A stretch of DNA of 64,000 nt from Tepidibacillus fermentans (GTDB taxonomy: Bacteria; Bacillota; Bacilli; Tepidibacillales; Tepidibacillaceae): the NCBI RefSeq assembly GCF_004342885.1, contig NZ_SMAB01000006.1:1-64000 (forward strand), written 5' to 3'. Made by a program: the position numbers and the translations under genes. This document shows positions 18,239 through 27,015 of the stretch, in pieces. Position 1 is the first letter of the stretch. Every line of letters begins with the position of its first letter. A model generated the notes under the pieces. That model had not been told where the DNA came from. It worked only from the letters and a program-made list of their open reading frames with translations, and did not search any database.

Positions 18239-19273
18239 TTGTCAGTAACCATTAAAGATGTAGCAAAACTTGCTAATGTTGCACCGTCAACCGTTTCTAG
18301 AGTCATAGCAGATAGTCCCCGCATTAGTCAAAAAACAAAAGAACGAGTAAGAGAGGCGATGAAACAACTTGGCTATCACCCCAATTTAATCGCTAGAAGC
18401 CTTGCTAGTCAATCAACGCAAGCGATTGGTTTAGTTATGCCCAGTTCGACGGATACTTTTTTCCAGAACCCATTTTTCCCAAGTGTTCTCCGTGGAATTA
18501 GTGAAGGGGCTCACCAAAAACATTATGCTTTATATATGGTAACGGGGAAAACAGAGCAAGAAATATTTCATGATATTGTACAAATGGTGCAAGGTAGCAG
18601 AGTAGATGGGGCAATCCTATTATATTCAAAAATTGAAGATAAAATAGTAGATTATTTAAAGGAAAATCAATTTCCATTCGTTGTGATTGGTAAACCGCAT
18701 AAAGATACAGAGGAGATTACTCATGTAGACAATGATAATGTAAGAGCGGCAAAAGATGGGACAAAGTATTTGCTATCTTTAGGTCATGAGAGAATAGGTT
18801 TTGTCGGTGGAAATCCTCATTTAGTAGTAACCATTGAGCGGATGCAAGGATACAAAAAAGCGCTTGAAGAGGCAGGATTAGTGGTCAGACAAGAATATAT
18901 TATCCATGGGCAATTTTTAATTGAAGGAGGACAAGTAGCTGTTGAAGAGTTAATGTCGTTAAAAGAACCTCCTACTGCTTTATTAGTGGCAGATGATCTC
19001 ATGTCATTAGGAGTGATCAACAAACTAAATACCATGGGGATTGAAGTACCCAATGATATTTCCATTGTGAGTTTCAATAATGTACTTTTAGCCCAAGTCT
19101 CAAACCCACCTCTGACATCGATTGATATCAATATTTTTGATTTAGGATTTGAAGCGGCAAAAAATCTTATTTTAAAAATTGAAAATCCCAAAGAACCAGT
19201 TAAACGAATTATTATTCCTCATGAGTTGGTAATTCGAGACTCTTGTGCACCTTTTAAATCAAACGATGCATAA
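18239..19273 (+). CDS. LacI-family transcriptional regulator of the alpha-glucoside operon
   Basis: Repressor with an N-terminal helix-turn-helix (TIKDVAKLANVAPSTVSR, residues 3-20) and a periplasmic-binding-like sensor domain for a sugar. The TTG at 18239 gives the normal family N terminus and follows GGAAGGGG; upstream in-frame TTG/GTG codons at 18215 and 18230 are less well placed. At 344 residues it has the usual length. Being the last gene of the sugar cluster, it probably binds the two AAACGTTT palindromes upstream of the operon. Confidence 0.9.
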   Translation: MSVTIKDVAKLANVAPSTVSRVIADSPRISQKTKERVREAMKQLGYHPNLIARSLASQSTQAIGLVMPSSTDTFFQNPFFPSVLRGISEGAHQKHYALYMVTGKTEQEIFHDIVQMVQGSRVDGAILLYSKIEDKIVDYLKENQFPFVVIGKPHKDTEEITHVDNDNVRAAKDGTKYLLSLGHERIGFVGGNPHLVVTIERMQGYKKALEEAGLVVRQEYIIHGQFLIEGGQVAVEELMSLKEPPTALLVADDLMSLGVINKLNTMGIEVPNDISIVSFNNVLLAQVSNPPLTSIDINIFDLGFEAAKNLILKIENPKEPVKRIIIPHELVIRDSCAPFKSNDA

Positions 19274-19324
19274 AAATGGATTCTATTCCTCATAATAAAA
19301 ATAAAAAACAATGGAGGAATAGGT

Positions 19325-19744
19325 ATGTTTGATTTAATTCCTTTTCGTCGAGGAACAAATGATATTTTTACCTACTTTAATGAGTTAGAAAAAAATTTTT
19401 TAGATAATTTTAATTTTACTTTCCCAAATTTTAGAACAGATATCGTTGACAAAGGGGACCATTTTGTCTTAGAAGCAGAACTACCCGGCTTTAGAAAAGA
19501 AGATATCAATATTGAAGTGGATAATAATCGTTTAACTATTCATGCGAAACATGAGGCTAGAGTTGAAGATAATAAAGAGAATTATATTCGAAAAGAAAGA
19601 CGCTTTGGTTCATTCACGAGAAGCTTTGATGTATCTAATATTAAAACGGATGAGATTAAAGCGGAATATAACAATGGTGTATTAATCCTTGATTTACCCA
19701 AAAAAGATCCAAATCAGTTTCATAGAAGAATCAATATACAATAA
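19325..19744 (+). CDS. Hsp20 small heat-shock protein
   Basis: ATP-independent holdase chaperone of 139 residues. The alpha-crystallin domain spans roughly residues 35-130, including VLEAELPGFRKEDINIEV and the conserved GVLILDLPKK near the end. AATGGAGGAA precedes the ATG. It lies alone between the sugar cluster and the NSS transporter, with a strong terminator after it. No CIRCE element is seen upstream. Confidence 0.92.
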   Translation: MFDLIPFRRGTNDIFTYFNELEKNFLDNFNFTFPNFRTDIVDKGDHFVLEAELPGFRKEDINIEVDNNRLTIHAKHEARVEDNKENYIRKERRFGSFTRSFDVSNIKTDEIKAEYNNGVLILDLPKKDPNQFHRRINIQ

Positions 19745-19779
19745 AAAAATGGCCTTGAAGTTTAAGGCCATTTTTTTTA
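19745..19779 (+). terminator. terminator of hsp20
   Basis: AAAATGGCCTT pairs with AAGGCCATTTT with a seven-base loop, followed by a T-run. Confidence 0.85.
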
Positions 19780-19895
19780 GAAATAAAAAATAGAAATCTC
19801 CTTCTTCCCTTTATTGTTGAAATGCGTTAATATAAATGTTATACAAAACTCATACAAATCATAATATTTAAAACAACAACAAAGGGGGAAAAAGT

Positions 19896-21383
19896 ATGGG
19901 TAAACGTGAGGAATGGGGGAGTCGTGCTGGTTTTCTTCTCGCAGCAATTGGCTCTGCAGTTGGATTAGGCAATATCTGGAGATTTCCCTACGTAGCCTAT
20001 GAAAATGGTGGGGGTGCCTTTTTAATTCCATATTTTTTTGCATTATTAACTGCGGGTATTCCCATTTTAATCTTAGAGTTTGGAGTAGGGCATAAATTCA
20101 AAGGTTCTGCTCCTTTATCATTTCGTAGAATCTCAAGGAATGCTGAATGGCTAGGTTGGTGGCAGGTATTCATCTCATTCATTATTATGATGTATTATGT
20201 TGTCATTATTGCATGGAGTGCCAACTATATTTGGTTCTCCGTTGGATTGAAATGGGGCAAGGATACAAACGCATTCTTATTTTCTGAATATTTACACATA
20301 TCTAAAGGCGTATGGAATTTTGGTGGAATTCAGTGGCCGATCTTCTTTACATTACTTGGTGTATGGGCGGTTATTTTCTTTATCCTATTCCGTGGTGTAA
20401 AAGCAGGAATCGAAAAAGCATCTAAATTTTTAATGCCATTATTAGCAGTGATTATGATTCTTTTTACCATTCGTGGGGTGACATTGCCTGGAGCTGTAAA
20501 GGGATTAAATGTGTTATTAACGCCTGATTTCAGCAAAATCTTTGATGCCAATACATGGGTGGCAGCCTATGGACAAATATTTTATAGCTTAAGTGTTGCA
20601 TTTGCCATTATGATTACTTATTCTAGTTATCTACCCGAAAAAGCAGAGATTAATAATAGCGCATTTATTACTGGATTTGCGAATAGCGGATTTGAATTTT
20701 TAGCGGCACTGGGTGTCTTTGGTGTAATTGGCTTCATGTCACAATCGACAGGGATTCCGATAGATAAGGTAGCAGGGCAAGGTGTTGGACTCGCTTTTGT
20801 CGTATTCCCACAAATCATTAACCAACTTCCTGCCATGAATAGTTTGATTGGGGTACTATTCTTTACAGCATTGTTTATCGCCGGATTAACCTCTGCCATT
20901 TCCATATTAGAAGTCGTGATTGCAGCCATTATGGACAAGTTTATGTTAAGTAGAAAACAAGCTGTGATTTATTCATCATTGGTTGGGTTTTTGGGTAGTG
21001 TGATTTATACTTCCGGTGGAGGATTATACTACCTAGATATTGTTGACCATTTCATTAATGCTTTTGGAATTGTTTTATCTGGTATTACTGAAGTCATCCT
21101 ATTAGGTTGGTTCTTTAATTTAACTACCATTCGTGAGCATAATAACTTACTTTCGGATTATCGCATTGGTAGTTGGTGGGAAATTATGATTCGCTTTGTC
21201 ACTCCAATCATTTTAGGAATCATGACAGTGATTAATTTCTATAATGAGTTTACGAAACTATTTGGCGGTGGAGATTATCCATTAAATAGCCTCATTGTCT
21301 TTGGTTGGGGCGTTGCCTTAGCAGCTATCACTTTTGCGGTTATTGTTAAAACGATCCCTGGTTATCAGAAGGAGGGTATCTAA
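19896..21383 (+). CDS. sodium-dependent amino-acid transporter, NSS (SNF) family
   Basis: Na+-coupled symporter of the neurotransmitter:sodium symporter family. The NSS signature is at the N terminus (GFLLAAIGSAVGLGNIWRFPY, written here only in part as AVGLGNIWRFPY), followed by eleven or twelve membrane segments over 495 residues. AAAGGGGG precedes the ATG. A 39-residue membrane protein gene begins immediately after its stop codon, the arrangement of the MetP/MetS methionine-alanine importer. An amino-acid substrate such as methionine or alanine is therefore likely (inference). Confidence 0.88.
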   Translation: MGKREEWGSRAGFLLAAIGSAVGLGNIWRFPYVAYENGGGAFLIPYFFALLTAGIPILILEFGVGHKFKGSAPLSFRRISRNAEWLGWWQVFISFIIMMYYVVIIAWSANYIWFSVGLKWGKDTNAFLFSEYLHISKGVWNFGGIQWPIFFTLLGVWAVIFFILFRGVKAGIEKASKFLMPLLAVIMILFTIRGVTLPGAVKGLNVLLTPDFSKIFDANTWVAAYGQIFYSLSVAFAIMITYSSYLPEKAEINNSAFITGFANSGFEFLAALGVFGVIGFMSQSTGIPIDKVAGQGVGLAFVVFPQIINQLPAMNSLIGVLFFTALFIAGLTSAISILEVVIAAIMDKFMLSRKQAVIYSSLVGFLGSVIYTSGGGLYYLDIVDHFINAFGIVLSGITEVILLGWFFNLTTIREHNNLLSDYRIGSWWEIMIRFVTPIILGIMTVINFYNEFTKLFGGGDYPLNSLIVFGWGVALAAITFAVIVKTIPGYQKEGI

Positions 21384-21503
21384 ATGAACACAAGTGCAAT
21401 CATCATGTTTATCTTTGGTGCCTCTCTTCTATGGGGAGGACTAGCCGTAACTCTAACAATTGCCATGAGGAAATCAAAGGCAAAGGCATCGGCGAATCAA
21501 TGA
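21384..21503 (+). CDS. MetS-like small subunit of the NSS transporter
   Basis: A 39-residue single-membrane-segment protein (IIMFIFGASLLWGGLAVTL followed by a basic tail) that starts directly at the stop codon of the NSS transporter and shares its transcript. The ribosome site GGAGGG lies inside the transporter's last codons. Its size, position and GA(S)LxWGG-like helix match the MetS small subunits known to accompany NSS transporters such as MetP. Confidence 0.8.
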   Translation: MNTSAIIMFIFGASLLWGGLAVTLTIAMRKSKAKASANQ

Positions 21504-21543
21504 TTATTTTGGTCGGGAAAAATGGAAAATTTATAAAAAAAAT

Positions 21544-21577
21544 AGCATGAGTTGAAAAGAACATGCTTCTTTTTTCG
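21544..21577 (+). terminator. terminator of the NSS transporter operon
   Basis: AGCATG (21544-21549) pairs with CATGCT (21562-21567), followed by TCTTTTTTC. Confidence 0.7.
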
Positions 21578-21716
21578 CTTAATTCGGGCTTATAAAAGTA
21601 ATTCTAAGAAAACTATTAATATTTAGAAATTAGTAGATTAGATTCATTTACATATTTCGGAGTTATTGTTAAAATAATGTTAACATCGCGATGCATAAAT
21701 TTTTGGGAGGGGTTAA

Positions 21717-22148
21717 ATGAAACATAAGTTGTTTAGCACAACAGTTATTTTATTATTATCAGTCGTAATGGCTTTACCAGTACTTGCTAATACCTCGTAC
21801 TGGAGTTTAACCTTGGATTATAGAATCGTTGATGGTGATAAAAATAGTGTATACCATGATTTGACATCGGGAACTATGACTATTAGCGGTAATATTTATC
21901 CTTATAGTTTAGACGGAGGGCATAATCCAAGTCCAGCACCAGTAACATTTTCTGTATATAAATCTGTATTTGGATTTGATCCTTTTGCCGGTTCGACAAC
22001 AGTTACTCCCTATAGTACTTTAAACTCATCTAAATATTTTAATGCAAACTTAGGATCTGAAACTGCAGGCAAGTATTATTTACAAGTTTATAAAGTAGAA
22101 GATGATGGATGGAATGAGAAGGGTTCAGGTACATTAGTAACTAAGTAA
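21717..22148 (+). CDS. secreted protein of unknown function, 143 residues
   Basis: A clear Sec signal peptide (basic start, hydrophobic core, cleavage near ALPVLANT) is followed by about 118 residues rich in Ser, Thr, Tyr and Gly with no cysteines. The mature part looks like a small beta-structured exported domain; I do not recognise it. GGGAGGGG precedes the ATG. A hairpin follows, then a VanZ-like gene on the same strand. Confidence 0.75.
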   Translation: MKHKLFSTTVILLLSVVMALPVLANTSYWSLTLDYRIVDGDKNSVYHDLTSGTMTISGNIYPYSLDGGHNPSPAPVTFSVYKSVFGFDPFAGSTTVTPYSTLNSSKYFNANLGSETAGKYYLQVYKVEDDGWNEKGSGTLVTK

Positions 22149-22150
22149 AA

Positions 22151-22178
22151 TATAGATAGCCTTCTAAGAGGCTATCTA
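22151..22178 (+). terminator. hairpin after the secreted-protein gene
   Basis: ATAGATAGCC pairs perfectly with GGCTATCTAT across an eight-base loop. The following sequence lacks a long T-run, so it may be a weak terminator or an intercistronic stabiliser. Confidence 0.5.
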
Positions 22179-22203
22179 TATTACTGCAAAGAGGTGAATT
22201 ATA

Positions 22204-22797
22204 TTGCTTGATTTTGACAGTTTAACCATTTTAATTGGAATAATTATACTAGTTTTAATAAATCTATTTTTGCGATATAAAAAGAAGAAAAGTGTTCTTT
22301 ATTTAACCTTCTATTCTATTTTCTTTATCTATATACTTTATGTTATAAAATATACTATTTTTCCTATACCTATTCAAGGCCCATGGATTGAGGAAATGAA
22401 GCGCATGCCCTTCTTCTCTAATTTGAATACTATACCTTTTAACTTTAAAACATTTTATCAAGAACAAATAATATTAAATATTATATTGACAATCCCTTTT
22501 GGCTTTGGTATTTCTTACATTTTCAAAACTAGTTGGAAAAGAATTTTCTATATTGGGGTATTACTGGGTGCAACAATAGAGTTATTACAATTTTTGATTT
22601 CATTATTAGTTGGTTTTCTCTACAGAACTATTGATATTAACGATATAATACTTAATTTTCTGGGTGTAATTATTGGGTACATTATTTTTAAAATTTTCTC
22701 TCAGGTATTCTTATTTTCTGTAGGGAAATATAAAATTAAGTTAAGTCCTTTTTTAGAGTACATCTATATTATATCTAAAGGAGATTTTCCTAATTAA
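22204..22797 (+). CDS. VanZ-family membrane protein
   Basis: A 197-residue protein with four or five membrane segments and the VanZ pattern (FNTIPF-like NTIPFNFKTF, then LNIILTIPFGF, then GATIELLQFLISL and DINDIILNFLGVIIGY). VanZ-like proteins can raise tolerance to lipoglycopeptides in some Gram-positives, but most family members have no known job. AGAGGTGA sets the TTG start. It is AT-richer than its neighbours. Confidence 0.82.
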   Translation: MLDFDSLTILIGIIILVLINLFLRYKKKKSVLYLTFYSIFFIYILYVIKYTIFPIPIQGPWIEEMKRMPFFSNLNTIPFNFKTFYQEQIILNIILTIPFGFGISYIFKTSWKRIFYIGVLLGATIELLQFLISLLVGFLYRTIDINDIILNFLGVIIGYIIFKIFSQVFLFSVGKYKIKLSPFLEYIYIISKGDFPN

Positions 22798-22882
22798 TGT
22801 TACATTCCGACAATGGTCGTCCTGTGAAAGCCGTAACATGTCAGGTATTACTGGAAAACGACGGTTTTGTAAAGAGTTTTTT

Positions 22883-23878
22883 TTATCTCTTCGCTTTCAT
22901 TTTTCGTTCCCAAGCTCTTAGATAAGGAGTAGGGTCAAATGCCCACTCGGTTCTGCCGTTAAACTTGTACATGCCAAAATGTAAATGGGGAGGGAATTTT
23001 CCTTGGGTTCCTTTGGGTCCGTATCCTGAACTTCCAACATAGCCAATGACATCTCCCGGTTTTACGAGGTCTCCTTCTTTCAATCCCTTTTTAAAACCTG
23101 TTAAATGAGCGTAATAATAGTAAATATTATTGGCATCACGAATACCCACACGCCAACCTCCATATTTGTTCCATCCTAGTATTTCAACATAACCATAGGC
23201 TACACTTCTTACGGGTGTTCCATAGGAAGCAAAGATATCTGTTCCTTCATGCATCCTAAGGCCACCCCATCCGCGGCGATCACCCCATGTGCTACGATAG
23301 GAGTAATTATTCCATTTTGGTATAGGGAAAACTCGATCTGTTACGTCTAAGGTATTGAAATGTCGATAAATCTTGGCAATTTCTAAAATAATCTTTGCGG
23401 TCTGTTCACTATGGTAATATTGGGTTAACCATAGTTTTAAATGTTCTTCTGTAGTGCCATAGCCAGATAACAAGCTTAAATAACTAATCAGTACATCCAT
23501 ATCGTCGTCTCGGTTTGCTTTTCCATCACCATTTCCATCTACACCTATTCCATGAAAAAAGCGAATCGTACCTGGGTTATGGTCATCTGGATTCGGGTTG
23601 ATAAATCCTGCCCATTGATTTTTAGTGAAGAAAATGGAAATTATGCCTTTTTTAATCGGTAAGTCTTGACGCTGTGGCTGGATATTTTTTTCAAATTGGT
23701 TGATGGCTGCTATATAATACCATGGGATTTGATAAAGATTTTCCATTTTTTTAAATAGACGCATACGTTCTTGATTTTGATTTGTTATTTTTTCTTTCGC
23801 ATCGATTGGTGTAACAGACAGTAGTAGACTCAGAAGAATAATCATTAGGAATAGTTTTGTGTGAAACCATTTACCCAT
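22883..23878 (-). CDS. lytH: LytH-like M23 metallopeptidase (cell wall)
   Basis: Exported peptidoglycan peptidase. An N-terminal signal or anchor segment (residues 7-25) is followed by a helical domain and a C-terminal LytM/M23 domain with zinc ligands H210 and D214 (MHEGTD) and the HLH pair at 298-300. B. subtilis LytH (YunA) is a sporulation protein that trims cortex peptides; size and context (yut genes downstream) support orthology. An unusual feature is an EF-hand-like loop with Asp/Asn at 114, 116, 118 and Asp at 125, which suggests calcium binding. It is transcribed on the minus strand and is monocistronic. Confidence 0.85.
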   Translation of the reverse strand: MGKWFHTKLFLMIILLSLLLSVTPIDAKEKITNQNQERMRLFKKMENLYQIPWYYIAAINQFEKNIQPQRQDLPIKKGIISIFFTKNQWAGFINPNPDDHNPGTIRFFHGIGVDGNGDGKANRDDDMDVLISYLSLLSGYGTTEEHLKLWLTQYYHSEQTAKIILEIAKIYRHFNTLDVTDRVFPIPKWNNYSYRSTWGDRRGWGGLRMHEGTDIFASYGTPVRSVAYGYVEILGWNKYGGWRVGIRDANNIYYYYAHLTGFKKGLKEGDLVKPGDVIGYVGSSGYGPKGTQGKFPPHLHFGMYKFNGRTEWAFDPTPYLRAWERKMKAKR

Positions 23879-24004
23879 CCTTCATCTCTCCAAAATATTG
23901 ATCATTGTCTTTTGTTCCTTATGGTAGTTTAAGAAAATGTTCTCTTTTCTATGTGTGGTGGAAAATGGTAATATTTTTTTAAACTAAAAATAAGAACAAG
24001 GCTG

Positions 24005-24502
24005 GTGGAAGAAGTGAAATACAATTCTGATGAACATATTGACGATCAGATGATAAAAATCGAGGTTTCACTTGATGATATGAATCCTGAGTTCTATGGA
24101 TATTTGATGGAACAATTATTTAAATTTGGCGTAAATGATGTGTATATTGTTCAAGTGATCATGAAGAAAAATCGTCCAGGACAGGTTCTTCATGTTTTAT
24201 GCCGGGAGGAAATTCGTGAAAAGGTGATGGATTTTATTTTTCAAGAAACGACGACACTTGGTATAAGATATACACCATATACTGTTCATCGTTTAGAAAG
24301 GGAATTTATAGAGGTGGAAACAGAGTGGGGGAAATGTACAGTTAAGATAGGGAAACGAGCAGGGAAAATCGTTCAATTTGCACCTGAGTATGAGGATTGT
24401 ATGCAGTTAGCTAAAGAACATCAAGTTCCACTTAAATGGGTTTATGATCAGGCAAAAGAAAAAGGATATCAGTGGTTAAATGAACAAAAGCTACTCGAAT
24501 AA
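24005..24502 (+). CDS. larC2: LarC2: C-terminal half of the nickel-insertion protein LarC
   Basis: A 165-residue protein that matches only the C-terminal domain of LarC, the CTP-dependent cyclometallase that puts nickel into the pincer cofactor. The landmarks are VSLDDMNPEFYGYLMEQLF and MKKNRPGQVLHVLCR. The N-terminal half is a separate gene on the opposite strand (24576-25403), and the two genes converge with their stops 73 bases apart. In Lactiplantibacillus plantarum the halves are consecutive on one strand and joined by frameshifting, which is impossible here. The GTG at 24005 has a poor ribosome site; the GTG at 24014 (after GGTGGAAG) is an alternative. Confidence 0.85.
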   Translation: MEEVKYNSDEHIDDQMIKIEVSLDDMNPEFYGYLMEQLFKFGVNDVYIVQVIMKKNRPGQVLHVLCREEIREKVMDFIFQETTTLGIRYTPYTVHRLEREFIEVETEWGKCTVKIGKRAGKIVQFAPEYEDCMQLAKEHQVPLKWVYDQAKEKGYQWLNEQKLLE

Positions 24503-24575
24503 TCAAGTAGCTCTCATGGTCTTTAATCAAAAAAGGCACGTAGAACTAAGGACGCGCTGCAAATTACAAACCTGA

Positions 24576-25403
24576 TTATGGCATTGTCAAAGGATTATGA
24601 TGGTCATGATGATGTTCTTGATGATGATGCTCATGATCATGATGCAAAGAAAATTGAGGTTCTGTTAGATATAGTTCATTGGTCGTACCAATTACTGCTC
24701 GCAATACATTAGGCCGATCATCAAAATCTTTAGCTCCGGCACCGTAGCCAATTGCTTGTACCGTCATCGAAGGATAACCATGAAAGTCTGTTCCCAATGC
24801 AGCCACGATTCCAGCTCCTGTTGGCGTCGTCATTTCATAAGGAACTTGAGAGGAGCGAATTGGAATTCCTTTTAATATTTCTAATGTTGCAGGAGTAGGG
24901 ATTGGATAAATACCATGTTCAATTTTAATTTGGCCTGATCCTAGCGGAATTGGGGAGGTATAAATCTGTTCAATTCGTAAGTCCTCTAGTGCTAAACTGA
25001 CTCCAATAATGTCAACAATAGAATCCACGGCTCCAACTTCATGGAAATGAACATGGTCTAAAGATATATTATGTACCTTAGCTTCTGCTTTTCCAATCTT
25101 TTCAAAAATTTTTTTAGCACGAGCTTTTACCTTTTGTGGCAATTGGGATTGATCGATCATTTGCACAATATCCACAAAATGCCGATGGTGAACTATTTCA
25201 GTAGCTGGATCAAGAAGAACGTCTAATTTTAACCCAGTTACTCCTTTTTTTACTACCTTATTATAATGAAGGGTAAAGGGTTCAATTGGCAGTTTTTTTA
25301 GCTCATCTTCAATGTATTGCCGATTTGCTCCTGCATCTATAAGAGCAGCAAGAGCCATATCGCCACTAATTCCAGAAAAACAATCGAAATATACAACTCT
25401 CAT
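24576..25403 (-). CDS. larC1: LarC1: N-terminal half of the nickel-insertion protein LarC
   Basis: The 275-residue N-terminal domain of LarC, with the signature MRVVYFDCFSGISGDM at the start and VHFHEVGAVDSIVDIIG in the middle. It ends in a His-rich tail (11 His among 16 residues, from HHDHEHHH on) likely to bind nickel. It is the last gene of a minus-strand operon, four bases after larB. Function of the full enzyme requires the LarC2 domain, which is encoded on the other strand just downstream, so the two polypeptides must assemble in trans (inference). Confidence 0.88.
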   Translation of the reverse strand: MRVVYFDCFSGISGDMALAALIDAGANRQYIEDELKKLPIEPFTLHYNKVVKKGVTGLKLDVLLDPATEIVHHRHFVDIVQMIDQSQLPQKVKARAKKIFEKIGKAEAKVHNISLDHVHFHEVGAVDSIVDIIGVSLALEDLRIEQIYTSPIPLGSGQIKIEHGIYPIPTPATLEILKGIPIRSSQVPYEMTTPTGAGIVAALGTDFHGYPSMTVQAIGYGAGAKDFDDRPNVLRAVIGTTNELYLTEPQFSLHHDHEHHHQEHHHDHHNPLTMP

Positions 25404-25406
25404 TGT

Positions 25407-26174
25407 TTACTCCCCTTTATATGAAGGATCCATTCCTTTATTAATCAACCCTGCTTGATAACCTGCTCCAAAGCCATTATCAATATTGACAACAGAAACT
25501 CCGCTTGCACAAGAGTTTAACATTCCGAGTAAAGCAGATAGACCTCCAAAGTTAGCTCCATATCCTACACTAGTAGGAACAGCGATCACCGGTTTATCAA
25601 CTAATCCACTGACAACACTGGGAAGAGCGCCTTCCATACCTGCCACTACAATGATCACATTGGCCTTTCGAATCAAATCGATTTTATCAATTAAGCGGTG
25701 CAAACCTGCGACACCAACATCGCAAATGAGTTTCGTTTCATTTCCCATCGCTTGGGCAGTTACTGCAGCTTCTTCTGCAACAGGAAGATCAGATGTACCA
25801 GCACATACCACAGCAATATATCCCTGATGAACAGGTTTTGAATTTTTTTTCCATAAAATGGTCCTTGCTCTTTTGTTGTATTCTGCAGAGGGGAACTTGG
25901 CAGTAACTGCTCTACCCATTTCTTCAGTCACTCTTGTCGCAAGGACAACATTATGATTGGTTACTAATCGTTCAAAAATCATAACTACTTGTTCTACAGT
26001 TTTGCCCTCGCCATAAATCACTTCGGGAAATCCCACACGCTTTGCTCGATGAAGGTCGAGTCTAGCAAATCCTAAATCTTCATAGACTTGCAATTTTTTA
26101 GAGGCTTCCTCAATTGATAGGTTACCTTTTTGGACTTCTTTTAGAACAGATATAAGATATTCTTTCGAATTCAT
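25407..26174 (-). CDS. larB: LarB: pyridinium-3,5-biscarboxylic acid mononucleotide synthase
   Basis: Carboxylates and hydrolyses nicotinate adenine dinucleotide, the first step of nickel-pincer nucleotide synthesis. The 255-residue protein has an N-terminal helical segment and a C-terminal PurE-like (AIR carboxylase) domain with AGTSDLPVAEEA and VAGMEGALPSVV. It lies between larE and larC1 on the same strand with short gaps, so co-transcription is almost certain. Confidence 0.92.
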   Translation of the reverse strand: MNSKEYLISVLKEVQKGNLSIEEASKKLQVYEDLGFARLDLHRAKRVGFPEVIYGEGKTVEQVVMIFERLVTNHNVVLATRVTEEMGRAVTAKFPSAEYNKRARTILWKKNSKPVHQGYIAVVCAGTSDLPVAEEAAVTAQAMGNETKLICDVGVAGLHRLIDKIDLIRKANVIIVVAGMEGALPSVVSGLVDKPVIAVPTSVGYGANFGGLSALLGMLNSCASGVSVVNIDNGFGAGYQAGLINKGMDPSYKGE

Positions 26175-26200
26175 CTGCTTATTTCCGCCTTTATTCCTTA

Positions 26201-27004
26201 TTATGATTTTAGTTGTCGATTTAGACTCCCTGTAACGTATCCTTCTAGGTCAAGGGTAACATATTGAAACCCAAGTTTTTTTAGTTGTTTGACGATGGTT
26301 TGATGATTGACAATAATCTGCGAAAAATCTTTAGGTAAAACTTCTATTCGAGCAATCTCACCATGATGACGTAATCGAAATTGTTTTAGGCCAAGCTCAA
26401 AAAGTAATTGCTCGGCATTTTCAATTTGTTGCAGTTTTTCGATTGTAATCGTTTCGTTATAAGGAATACGAGTTGCTAAACAAGAGAAAGAGGCTTTTTC
26501 CCACGTGGGCAAATGATGCGCTTTCGATCGTTCACGGATCTCTTGCTTGGTAAACCCTACTTCCTTTAATGGACTACGGATTCCTAGATTTCGTAATGCC
26601 TTTACACCTGGACGATAATCTTTGATATCATCTTGATTCGAGCCATCGATAATCGTGTCAATGTTTAATTTATTTGCAGTTTGTATAAGATGGGTAAAGA
26701 GGTCGGTTTTACAAAAAAAGCAACGATCAATTGGATTTCCTGAAATATTTTGGTTCGTTAAGGCATCCAAGTGAATTAGTTGATGAGGAATGCCAATTAT
26801 TTTTGCTAATTCTTTAGCTTCATTAATCTCTCTTTGTGGTACATATTCAGTTTGAATTGTAACGGCAATTGCGTTCTCCTTTAATGTTTCGAATGCCATT
26901 TTAGCAAGATAAGTACTATCGACACCACCAGAAAAAGCGACAAGAACGCGATTCATTTGGTTTAATTTGGAGAGAAGCTGTTGTTCTTTTTCTACGAGAT
27001 TCAT
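26201..27004 (-). CDS. larE: LarE: sulfur transferase of nickel-pincer cofactor synthesis
   Basis: ATP-dependent enzyme of the PP-loop family that adds two sulfurs to the pincer precursor. SGGVDS (residues 25-30) is the PP-loop. Three cysteines are conserved in position: C95 and C98 (RCFFCKT) and C175 (SFSCLATRIPY). Single-Cys LarE of L. plantarum gives up its own sulfur, whereas three-Cys LarE proteins such as that of Thermotoga hold a 4Fe-4S cluster; this one looks like the cluster type. It starts 11 bases after the upstream gene's stop, with AGGAGGG before its ATG. Confidence 0.92.
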   Translation of the reverse strand: MNLVEKEQQLLSKLNQMNRVLVAFSGGVDSTYLAKMAFETLKENAIAVTIQTEYVPQREINEAKELAKIIGIPHQLIHLDALTNQNISGNPIDRCFFCKTDLFTHLIQTANKLNIDTIIDGSNQDDIKDYRPGVKALRNLGIRSPLKEVGFTKQEIRERSKAHHLPTWEKASFSCLATRIPYNETITIEKLQQIENAEQLLFELGLKQFRLRHHGEIARIEVLPKDFSQIIVNHQTIVKQLKKLGFQYVTLDLEGYVTGSLNRQLKS

Positions 27005-27015
27005 CGTGTCCCTCC

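Noticed and set aside
22798-22882. Possible RNA or repeat between the VanZ-like and lytH genes
   Set aside because: GTTAC/GTAAC and CCGT/ACGG pairs are visible, but they are short and could arise by chance; the stretch is only 85 bases and matches nothing else in the window.
24502-24576. larC1/larC2 joined by programmed frameshift
   Set aside because: The two halves are on opposite strands and converge, so no ribosome can join them.
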